Shown here in pieces: positions 26,293 to 33,232 of a stretch of DNA of 64,000 nt. This stretch comes from UBA668 sp963720695 (GTDB taxonomy: Bacteria > Actinomycetota > Acidimicrobiia > Acidimicrobiales > Ilumatobacteraceae), in assembly GCA_963720695.1 (NCBI GenBank), contig CAVRGG010000004.1, positions 1,178,001-1,242,000 of the forward strand, in the 5' to 3' direction. The position numbers and the translations under genes are program-made. Every line of letters starts with the position of its first letter. The stretch's first letter is position 1. The notes beneath the pieces are model-generated. The model saw only the letters and a list, made by a program, of their open reading frames with translations. It ran no database searches and was not told the DNA's origin.

Positions 26293-28491
26293 TCAGAGCA
26301 CACCCAGCGAGCGTGCGGCCTGGACGGCACTCTTGCGGTCACCGACGGCGAGCTTGCGGTAGATCGCACTGCAGTGGGTCTTCACCGTGTTCATCGACAC
26401 GTAGAGCTCGGCAGCGATCTCGCGCAGCGACATCTGGGTCGGCAGGTAGCGCAGCACGGCGAGCTCGCGGTCGGTCAGCTGCTCCACCAGACCGGCGGCG
26501 GGTGGTGCGACCCGCGCGCCCACACGATGGCGGGACTCGGCGCGGGCGAGATGCTGTCCGGCGATCCCGGGGTCGACGCACTGGTCGACGATCGCCCGAG
26601 CTTCGACGAGCAGCGACGCCGCGCTGTCGTCGCCGAGATCGAGCAGCGTCCCGCCGGCGATCGTCAGCACGAACGCCCTGCCGAGGTCGGTCGTGGCGCG
26701 GCGGGCGAGCGTCACCGCGTGCAGCGCATCGGCGCGGCGCTGCTCGGCGTCGGTGGCCGCCGCCGCACGGACGGCGAACGCCGGCGCGACGCCGTGGTAG
26801 CCCGCCAGGCCGAACGACTCCGCGGTGTCGAGTGCGGCCGACGCGGCAGCGAGTGCCGCAGCGGCGCCGCCCGCGTCCAGCTCGACGATGGCGAGCGACA
26901 CCTTGGACATCGTGTGCGCGGTGAGCCGCTGCTGAGCCGTCGCGGTCGCCACCGCGACGGCCAACGACTCGCGGGCCTCGGCCGCGAGCCCCGCCCACGT
27001 GTACGCGGCCCCGACCGCCGTCGCCAGTTCGGCGGGCCGAGTGGGCAGGTCGCCGATCGCCGTGACGTCGCGGGCGAAGCCCAGTGCCGTGGCGACGTCG
27101 CCGCGACCCAGGGCGACATTGATGCGCAGTGGCGTCGCGAGCAGCGGGTCGAACCCGGGCGGCCACACCGACGTTGCCGTGTCGAGCCACTGTTGGGCCG
27201 ATGCGTAGCGCCCACCGAGGTAGTCGCACCAGCCGCTGAGCATCGAGCACACCGCGTCCTCGGCGACCATCGGGCCGATGCGTTCGAGCACCCGTTGCAG
27301 CGTTCGGACCTGGCCCCGCCCGAGCAGGTCGGGCCCGACGTAGCGCATCAGGTCCACCGCGCCGGCGAGGTCACCGGCGGCGAGGCGATGCTCGACCGCC
27401 TCGCCGTGGTCGCCCTGCGCTTCGAACCAGCCGGCGGCGCGGCCGTGCAGCACGGGGACACGATCGGGGAAGGTGCGGCTGGCCTCGAGTGCGAGCAGGT
27501 CTCGCAGCAGGTGGTGGTAGCGGAACCACTCGCCGGTGCTGTCGAGGCGCACGACGAGCTGGTTCCGGGCGGCCGTCTCGTGCAGCCACTGCGAGCCCCC
27601 GGTCGAGTCCGTGACGGCGTCGACGAGCGGGCCGTTGAACCGGTCGAGCACCGACGTCTCCAGCATCCGGCGCCGGTCGTCGGGCTCCATGGTCGCCAGC
27701 AGTTCCTCGCCGAGGTAGCCGACCACGAGGTGGTCGTCGCCGCGGAAGGCGTCCACGAAGCGTTCCGGCGAGGCCGAGCGCTCGAGGGAGAGGCCGGCGA
27801 GGACGAGCCCGGCAGCCCAACCCTCGGTGCGTTCGCAGAGGTCACCGATCGCCGTGGCCGTCAACGTCGCACCCGCCGGGCCGAGCAGCACGGACGCCTC
27901 CTCGGTCGCGAACCGCAGGTCGTGGGCACGCACCTCGCTGACGAGATTGCGCACGCGCATGCGCCCCAGCCGGAACGGGGGGTCGACTCGGGTGGAGACC
28001 ACGATCGTGAGCTGCGACGGGCAGAGGTCGATGAGACGCTCCATCCCGCGGTGGACGGTGGGATCGCCGATCAGGTGGTAGTCGTCGATCACGACCACCA
28101 GGTGCGAGGGGTCGTCGACGAGGTCGTTGACGATCATCGGGACGACCACCCGGTCGTCGCCGCCGGTGCCCACGACCCGCGGACCGAGTCGATCGCCCAG
28201 ACCGGGACGCCGGCGTGCGATCGATGCGACCAGCGACGACCAGAACCGTGCGGGGTCGGAGTCGCCCTCCTCGACCTGCAGCCAGGCCACCTCCTCGGAG
28301 CGTCGCAGCGCCCACGCGGCGAGCATCGTCGACTTGCCCGACCCCGCGGGTGCGCTGGCGAGCACGAGTGGGACGTGGCGGGCGACGGCGTCGTCGAGGA
28401 TCGTGTCGAGCCTGGTCCTGGCGGCCAGACGGGCCGGCAGGGTGGGCGGTCGCAGCTTGGTGGCCGCCATCCCCATCTCGTCGCCAGCCAT
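26293..28491 (-). CDS. MalT/LAL-type LuxR-family ATP-dependent transcriptional regulator
   Basis: 732 residues. N-terminal TKLRPPTLPARLAARTRL is the MalT-family leader. P-loop SAPAGSGKST (about 45-54) and Walker B LVVVIDDYHLI belong to the STAND NTPase. A TPR-like helical middle follows (about 330-650). The C-terminal LuxR helix-turn-helix is LTDRELAVLRYLPTQMSLRE, then YVSMNTVKTHCSAIYRKL. It is divergent from a small protein and ABC exporter at 28581, with two palindromes between, and may control them. Signal unknown. Confidence 0.93.
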   Translation of the reverse strand: MAGDEMGMAATKLRPPTLPARLAARTRLDTILDDAVARHVPLVLASAPAGSGKSTMLAAWALRRSEEVAWLQVEEGDSDPARFWSSLVASIARRRPGLGDRLGPRVVGTGGDDRVVVPMIVNDLVDDPSHLVVVIDDYHLIGDPTVHRGMERLIDLCPSQLTIVVSTRVDPPFRLGRMRVRNLVSEVRAHDLRFATEEASVLLGPAGATLTATAIGDLCERTEGWAAGLVLAGLSLERSASPERFVDAFRGDDHLVVGYLGEELLATMEPDDRRRMLETSVLDRFNGPLVDAVTDSTGGSQWLHETAARNQLVVRLDSTGEWFRYHHLLRDLLALEASRTFPDRVPVLHGRAAGWFEAQGDHGEAVEHRLAAGDLAGAVDLMRYVGPDLLGRGQVRTLQRVLERIGPMVAEDAVCSMLSGWCDYLGGRYASAQQWLDTATSVWPPGFDPLLATPLRINVALGRGDVATALGFARDVTAIGDLPTRPAELATAVGAAYTWAGLAAEARESLAVAVATATAQQRLTAHTMSKVSLAIVELDAGGAAAALAAASAALDTAESFGLAGYHGVAPAFAVRAAAATDAEQRRADALHAVTLARRATTDLGRAFVLTIAGGTLLDLGDDSAASLLVEARAIVDQCVDPGIAGQHLARAESRHRVGARVAPPAAGLVEQLTDRELAVLRYLPTQMSLREIAAELYVSMNTVKTHCSAIYRKLAVGDRKSAVQAARSLGVL

Positions 28492-28516
28492 GCGGGGGAC
28501 GATACGTCACCCCGGA

Positions 28517-28528
28517 TCACCCGGGTGA
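28517..28528. promoter_or_regulatory. Palindrome 1 in the MalT-type regulator / ABC promoter region
   Basis: TCACCCGGGTGA, perfect 12-bp palindrome, 26 bp upstream of the regulator start (28491) and 53 bp upstream of the divergent small gene (28581). Confidence 0.5.
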
Positions 28529-28540
28529 GATGACCGGTGG

Positions 28541-28557
28541 GGTGAGGCGGCCTCACC
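28541..28557. promoter_or_regulatory. Palindrome 2 in the MalT-type regulator / ABC promoter region
   Basis: GGTGAGG CGG CCTCACC, 7-bp arms with a 3-bp centre, 24 bp upstream of the small gene at 28581. It shares the GGTGA/TCACC core with palindrome 1, so one dimeric protein could bind both. Confidence 0.5.
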
Positions 28558-28580
28558 TGGACGGATGAGACGGTGGCGTC

Positions 28581-28871
28581 ATGTCCGAACCGACCACCTT
28601 CGAGATCGTCATCCGCGGCCGAGCCAGTGCCCGGCTGCTGCGACCGCTCCTCGACGACTTCACCTTCGACCACACCACCGACGACACCACACGCCTCGTC
28701 GGCGAGGTGCGCGATGCGTCCCATCTCCACGGAGTGGTGGCGCACCTGACGTCGGTGAACGTCGAGCTGATCTCGATCATGCCGGTCGAGCGGCCCGTCG
28801 CCGAGCAATCGCCCGCCGACCATCTCCCCACCAACCCCACCGTCACCAACCACGAAACGAGCACCCGATGA
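28581..28871 (+). CDS. Small conserved protein upstream of ABC exporter
   Basis: 96 residues. TFEIVIRGRASARLLRPLL at the start and HLHGVVAHLTSVNVELISI in the middle match a type of small actinobacterial protein often seen next to LuxR regulators. The fold looks ACT-like (beta-alpha-beta) and may bind a ligand. The C-terminal 25 residues are polar. Its stop overlaps the ABC ATPase ATG by 4 bp, so it belongs to that operon. No known function. Confidence 0.7.
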   Translation: MSEPTTFEIVIRGRASARLLRPLLDDFTFDHTTDDTTRLVGEVRDASHLHGVVAHLTSVNVELISIMPVERPVAEQSPADHLPTNPTVTNHETSTR

Positions 28872-29764
28872 TCACCGTCTCCCACCTCACCAAGCGCTAC
28901 GGCAACCGAGTCGCCGTCAGCGACATGTCCTTCGACGTCGCCGCCGGCCGCGTCACGGGCTTCGTCGGCCCCAACGGCGCCGGGAAGTCGACCACGATGC
29001 GCATGATGGTCGGGCTCACCCGGCCCGACCAGGGCGATGTCCGCTACCACGGCACCAGCTACACCCACCTGCTCCACCCCACCCGGGTGGTCGGCTCGGT
29101 GCTCGACGCCGGGGCGATGCATCCGGGGCGGACCGCCCGTCACCACCTGCAGGCCATGGCGGCGCTCAGCAGCATCCCCGCCCGGAGGGTCGACGAGGTG
29201 CTGCACGAGGTCGGTCTCGACACGGCCGCCGACCAGCGCGCCGGTGGCTTCTCGCTCGGCATGCGGCAGCGCCTCGCCCTCGCCGGCGCGCTGCTCGGCC
29301 AGCCCGACGTGCTGTTGCTCGACGAGCCGTCCAACGGTCTCGATCCCGACGGCATCCGCTGGCTGCGCAACTCGCTCAGCGACTTCGCCGCCAAGGGTGG
29401 CACCGTGTTCGTCTCGAGCCACCTCATCGGCGAGCTGGCGATGTTCGCCGACGACCTCGTCGTGGTCGGTGGCGGCAGGTTGCTCGCCGCCGAGCCGGTC
29501 ACGGCCACGCTCGCCCGGGGCGAGACCACCGTGGTCGTGCGCACGCCGGACGCACCGGAGCTCGGCCGCCTGCTCGATCGGCACGACATCGCCGTGCGCG
29601 CCGACAGCGACCGCCTCACGGTCACCGGCACGACGCTCGCCGACGTCTCGAAGATCGCCTTCGACCACCGCATCCACGTGGTCGAGATCACCGAGGTCTC
29701 CCGCTCCCTCGAGGAGATCCTGCTCGACATGACCGGCGCCAGCGCCGAGTTCGTCGCCGCCTGA
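28868..29764 (+). CDS. ABC transporter ATP-binding protein (ABC-2/exporter type)
   Basis: 298-residue ATPase. MITVSHLTKRYGNRVAVSDM is the usual start. Walker A GPNGAGKSTTMR, signature FSLGMRQRLALAGAL, Walker B VLLLDEPSNGLDPDG and the His switch in VSSHLIGE are present. The C-terminal 80 residues are the accessory part of drug/bacteriocin exporters. It pairs with the permease at 29813 to export a lipid, peptide or drug. ATG overlaps the small gene's stop. Confidence 0.93.
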   Translation: MITVSHLTKRYGNRVAVSDMSFDVAAGRVTGFVGPNGAGKSTTMRMMVGLTRPDQGDVRYHGTSYTHLLHPTRVVGSVLDAGAMHPGRTARHHLQAMAALSSIPARRVDEVLHEVGLDTAADQRAGGFSLGMRQRLALAGALLGQPDVLLLDEPSNGLDPDGIRWLRNSLSDFAAKGGTVFVSSHLIGELAMFADDLVVVGGGRLLAAEPVTATLARGETTVVVRTPDAPELGRLLDRHDIAVRADSDRLTVTGTTLADVSKIAFDHRIHVVEITEVSRSLEEILLDMTGASAEFVAA

Positions 29765-29812
29765 CCGATCCACCCACCCACTGCTCGCACACTTCGACCC
29801 AAAGGACCCATC

Positions 29813-30655
29813 ATGAACACCACCACCTTCCCCACCACCTCACTGCTCGCCGCCTCCACCGGCCGCATCGTCACCCGCACCGGCGAGCACGACCTCGCCG
29901 CCGTGCCCGCCGCCATTCGCAGCGAGTGGATCAAGCTCCGCTCGCTGCGCTCCAACCGGGCGATCTTCGCCTTCACCATCGTCGCCGGCGTCGTCATGTC
30001 GTTCGTGCTGGCGACGTTCGTCAAGACCGACCCGTACGACCACCAGCCCTTCACGGTGGCCGGCAGCTTCATGGTGTCGTCGTGGCTCACGCTGGCGATG
30101 GCCGTCATCGCCGGCATCCTCCACTTCACCTCCGAGGTGCAGCACGGCACGCTCGCCAACAGCGTCGCCGCACAGCCGGCCCGCTGGGTCATCGTCGCCG
30201 CCAAGACCACCGTGCTCGCCGCGTTCGGCCTGGCGATGGGCGTGGCGGGCATGGCCGCCGGGTTCGTCAGCGCCATCGCCAGCGGGATGGACATGGGTGA
30301 CACCTCCGGGATCCCGGCCACGGTCGCCTGGACGCTGGTGCTCACGACCCTGGGCGCGGTCCTCGGTGTGGGCGTCGGGATGATCGTCCGCCACAGCTCG
30401 GCTGCGGTGTCGGCGGCGCTGGTGTGGATGTTCGTCATCGAGAACCTGGTCCGCAGCGTGGCCCCGGCGAAGGTCAGCCGGTTCCTCCCCTTCAGCGCCG
30501 CCAACGGCCTGTTGAACATCCGCTCCGCCGGTGACTCCGTCGAGACGATCGCCGCCCGACTGAGTCGCACCCAGGACGCGATCCTGTTCGCCGGCATCAC
30601 CGCCGCCGTCGTTCTGATCGGTACCGCCCTCCTGTACCGCCGCGACGCCGACTGA
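29813..30655 (+). CDS. ABC-2 type transporter permease
   Basis: 280-residue membrane subunit. After a cytosolic N-terminus with IRSEWIKLRSLRSNRAIFAF (the classic ABC-2 entry) there are about six helices, including IVAGVVMSFVLATFV, WLTLAMAVIAGILHFTSEVQHGT and the last ILFAGITAAVVLIGTALLYRR. Works with the ATPase 48 bp upstream. AAAGGACCC lies before the ATG. Confidence 0.9.
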   Translation: MNTTTFPTTSLLAASTGRIVTRTGEHDLAAVPAAIRSEWIKLRSLRSNRAIFAFTIVAGVVMSFVLATFVKTDPYDHQPFTVAGSFMVSSWLTLAMAVIAGILHFTSEVQHGTLANSVAAQPARWVIVAAKTTVLAAFGLAMGVAGMAAGFVSAIASGMDMGDTSGIPATVAWTLVLTTLGAVLGVGVGMIVRHSSAAVSAALVWMFVIENLVRSVAPAKVSRFLPFSAANGLLNIRSAGDSVETIAARLSRTQDAILFAGITAAVVLIGTALLYRRDAD

Positions 30656-30678
30656 TCCGTCGCTCGACGCTCAGCATC

Positions 30679-30707
30679 ACGGCCCGGGGTCCTCGACCCC
30701 GGGCCGT
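30679..30707 (+). terminator. Strong hairpin after the ABC exporter operon
   Basis: Perfect 13-bp stem (30679-30691 with 30695-30707), 3-nt loop, 23 bp after the permease stop. GC-rich, no long T-run. The rest of 30708-30903 holds no gene. It is C/G-skewed and contains one further hairpin (30785-30809, 8-bp stem). Confidence 0.75.
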
Positions 30708-30784
30708 TGGCGTTGCCCCGTTGGTCCCCCCACCCCGCCCCCGTCACCACGCCCGACGCCCTGCCCATCGCCTCCGTGCCATCC

Positions 30785-30809
30785 CCGGAGGCGGAAAATC
30801 TGCCTCCGG
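30785..30809 (-). terminator. Hairpin downstream of the VOC gene
   Basis: 8-bp stem (30785-30792 with 30802-30809) with an A-rich 9-nt loop, about 95 bp after the VOC gene stop on the minus strand. A possible terminator for that gene. Confidence 0.4.
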
Positions 30810-30903
30810 CCATGACATGAAGCGGGCCGGCCCAGGGGCGCGGTGGGACGCGGGGCCGGGGCCGGGGACTCGGATCGCGGTGGGATGGGACGCGGGCCTG
30901 GTC

Positions 30904-31290
30904 TCAGCTCGCGGTGGGGGCGCGGCGGCCGGCGAAGGCGACCAGGTTTCCTTCGGAGTCGCGGAAGAACGACATCTCCTCCGCTTCTCCGGCCGGACCG
31001 AACTGGCCCGCCGCGTCGACGAAGATCGTGTGCGGCTCGGACTCGATGGCCACGCCTGCGGCACGGAGCCGTTCGGTCTCCGCGGCGACGTCGGCGACGC
31101 CGAGGTACAGGAGGGCAGACGGTGCCGCCGCGTCGAGCAGCAGGCGAACGTTCCCGAGGTCGAAGAATGCGAGGCCGGGCGGGTCGAAGCGGGCAATGAG
31201 TTTCAGCCCGAGGAGATCCTGGTAGAAGGCGACGGCGCGGTCCATGTCGTCGACGTGCTGGGCGATCTGGCGGAGGTGGAGTTCACTCAT
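30904..31290 (-). CDS. VOC-family (glyoxalase-like) protein
   Basis: 128-residue VOC domain: LRQIAQHVDDMDRAVAFYQD at the start (metal ligand His in QHVDD position) and SFFRDSEGNLVAFAGRR at the end. Missing one of the usual acidic metal ligands is possible, so binding without catalysis cannot be excluded. Divergent from a MarR gene 29 bp away with a 15-bp palindrome between them, which makes it the likely target of that regulator. ATG 31290 gives MSELHLRQI. Confidence 0.9.
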   Translation of the reverse strand: MSELHLRQIAQHVDDMDRAVAFYQDLLGLKLIARFDPPGLAFFDLGNVRLLLDAAAPSALLYLGVADVAAETERLRAAGVAIESEPHTIFVDAAGQFGPAGEAEEMSFFRDSEGNLVAFAGRRAPTAS

Positions 31291-31300
31291 GCCGAAAGAA

Positions 31301-31315
31301 TAGGTAGGCTACCTA
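31301..31315. promoter_or_regulatory. MarR-type operator between VOC and marR
   Basis: TAGGTAG G CTACCTA, perfect 7-bp arms, 10 bp upstream of the VOC start on one side and 5 bp before the marR ATG on the other. The marR ATG (31320) has no ribosome site, so a leaderless transcript starting at or near the operator is likely and repression would be direct. Confidence 0.7.
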
Positions 31316-31319
31316 AGTA

Positions 31320-31769
31320 ATGCAAGCGCCCGACCTGACCGCTCTCGCCACTCAGCTGAACTCGGTCTCGATCCACCTCGTCCGCCGTGCCCGCACCGCC
31401 GACGCGACACTCGGCGTACCGCCGGGCCAACTGTCGGCGCTGTCGGTGCTGGTGTTCGGTGGCGAACGCACGATCGCGCAGTTGGCGGAGGCGGAGGCCG
31501 TGACCAGCCCGACCATGACGCGCATCGTCGATGGCCTCGAGCACGCCGGCTTGGCCGAGCGACGACCACACCCACGCGACGCCCGGGCGACGATCGTGCG
31601 ACCGACCCGCGCAGGGCGTCAGATCATGGAGCGCGGACGTCGACAGCGGGTCGAAGTGATCACCGCCTTGCTCGGACACCTCTCCGATGCCGAGCTGCGA
31701 GTCATCCAGCGTGCGGCCGATGCCGTGTCGGACGCACTGACCGGGGAGATCGACTCGACACGTCGGTGA
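31320..31769 (+). CDS. MarR-family transcriptional regulator
   Basis: 149 residues. Winged helix: PPGQLSALSVLVFGGERTIA, LAEAEAVTSPTMTRIVDGLE, HAGLAERRPHPRDARATIVR (the D.R wing). Dimeric repressor responding to small molecules. Autoregulated and controlling the divergent VOC gene by the palindrome upstream. Its stop region overlaps a GTG that could start the patatin gene, so it may also lead the downstream lipase-protease operon. Confidence 0.92.
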   Translation: MQAPDLTALATQLNSVSIHLVRRARTADATLGVPPGQLSALSVLVFGGERTIAQLAEAEAVTSPTMTRIVDGLEHAGLAERRPHPRDARATIVRPTRAGRQIMERGRRQRVEVITALLGHLSDAELRVIQRAADAVSDALTGEIDSTRR

Positions 31770-31861
31770 GTGTCGCCGACGTCACGCGCCGCAAACAGGA
31801 GACAGACAACGAAGAATCGTGTACAACGGCACCAGGGGGCGACTGCACCGTGGGGGGCCAC

Positions 31862-33232
31862 ATGGCAGCGAACGACACTGCAGCCGACGAGTCGGCGACG
31901 ACGACGGGTCACGAACCGCACATCGGCGTCTCGCTGAGCGGCGGTGGACATCGAGCAACGCTGTTCGGATTGGGGGCGATGGCGTACCTGCTCGACGCCG
32001 GGAAGGGCCCTGAGCTGTCGACGATCTCATCGATCTCGGGGGGATCGATCACCAACGGCTGGCTCGGGATGGAGGCAGATCTCACACAGGTCGGCCCCGC
32101 CGACGTCGACGACCTCACCCATCGACTTGCCCACCGGATCGCACGTCAGGGCACGTTGTGGGCGAGCGCATGGACGTATCTGTTCTTGGTGGCGCTCGCC
32201 GCGCTGCTGGTCGGCGCAGTGGTGGCATGCCTCGTCTGGGACGGGTGGCCGGTGTGGATCTCGTGCGTCGGCGCCATCGTGCTCGCCGCCCTGATCGCGA
32301 CCCGGCGCAGTTGGCTCGCCCGTCGCGCGTTCGAGACGACGCTGTTCCACCACCGGCCTCTCACCGACCTCCACCGCAGCGTCACCCACGTGATCGGCAG
32401 CAGCGACCTGCAGACGAGCGAACACGTCTACTTCTCCTCGCACTTCGTGTACTCCTGGCGCACCGGCATCGGGAAGCCGGCCGGGCTGCACATCGCCGAT
32501 GCCGTGCAGGCGTCGGCAGCGCTCCCCGGCGCGTTCACCCCCGTCAGCATGCGCCTTGCCCCGCACGAATTCCCCAAGGATGCCGGGCTCACCTCGTTCC
32601 TGCTCACCGACGGCGGCGTGTACGACAACATGGGTACGGAGTGGTTGTTGCGCGCGGCCACCGGGTTCGACGACGACGCGGCGAAGGCGATGATCGGCGT
32701 GGCCCCGGTGCGCGAGGTGGTGGTGATCAACTCGTCCGCCGGAAGATCGGTCACCCGCCGCGGCCTCGTGCGCGTGCCGGGCATCGGCGAGATCATGACC
32801 CTGCTGGCCGTGAAGGACGTGCTCTACGACCAGACAACGGCACTGAGACGGCGCATGCTCGACACCCGCTACCGCATTGCCCGCCGAGCAGCGCAGCAGC
32901 TCCCCGACCTCGCTCTGCGCGGTGCCACGATCCAGATCGATCGCTCCCCCTATGCCCTGCCGGACCAGTATGCGAAGTTCGGCGACGCGCAGGGCCACGC
33001 CGCGAAGGCCGCGATCGCCGCCCTCGACGCAGCCGGTGGGCGCGCCTTCTGGGATGCCGAAGCACGCGCCAACCGCAGCGTGGGAACGAACCTGTCCAAG
33101 ATCCCGGCGGACCGAGCAGCCGGGCTGCTCCGGCACGCGTACGTGCTCACGATGGCGAACTGTCACGTCCTGCTGGGCTACCCGCTGCTCGACATCCCGT
33201 CCCCGACCCGCGCCACGGGGTGGGTGTCGTGA
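31862..33232 (+). CDS. Patatin-like phospholipase with two membrane helices
   Basis: About 456 residues. Oxyanion-hole motif GVSLSGGGHRATLFG, nucleophile Ser in ISSISGGSITNG and the Asp of the dyad in LLTDGGVYDNMG are all intact. Two adjacent hydrophobic segments (about residues 104-130 and 134-152) are inserted after the nucleophile region and should anchor it in the membrane. Start: ATG 31862 has GGGGGG 5 nt upstream. GTG 31766 overlaps the marR stop (GTGA) and would add 32 polar residues; it is a real alternative. The stop overlaps the CHAT gene GTG (33229-33232). Predicted to attack membrane lipid when triggered (inference). Confidence 0.8.
   Translation: MAANDTAADESATTTGHEPHIGVSLSGGGHRATLFGLGAMAYLLDAGKGPELSTISSISGGSITNGWLGMEADLTQVGPADVDDLTHRLAHRIARQGTLWASAWTYLFLVALAALLVGAVVACLVWDGWPVWISCVGAIVLAALIATRRSWLARRAFETTLFHHRPLTDLHRSVTHVIGSSDLQTSEHVYFSSHFVYSWRTGIGKPAGLHIADAVQASAALPGAFTPVSMRLAPHEFPKDAGLTSFLLTDGGVYDNMGTEWLLRAATGFDDDAAKAMIGVAPVREVVVINSSAGRSVTRRGLVRVPGIGEIMTLLAVKDVLYDQTTALRRRMLDTRYRIARRAAQQLPDLALRGATIQIDRSPYALPDQYAKFGDAQGHAAKAAIAALDAAGGRAFWDAEARANRSVGTNLSKIPADRAAGLLRHAYVLTMANCHVLLGYPLLDIPSPTRATGWVS

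Noticed and set aside
26374..28533. Long plus-strand open frame opposite the MalT-type regulator
   Set aside because: A shadow frame: Arg/His/Gly-rich composition with no domain, opposite a clear regulator gene.
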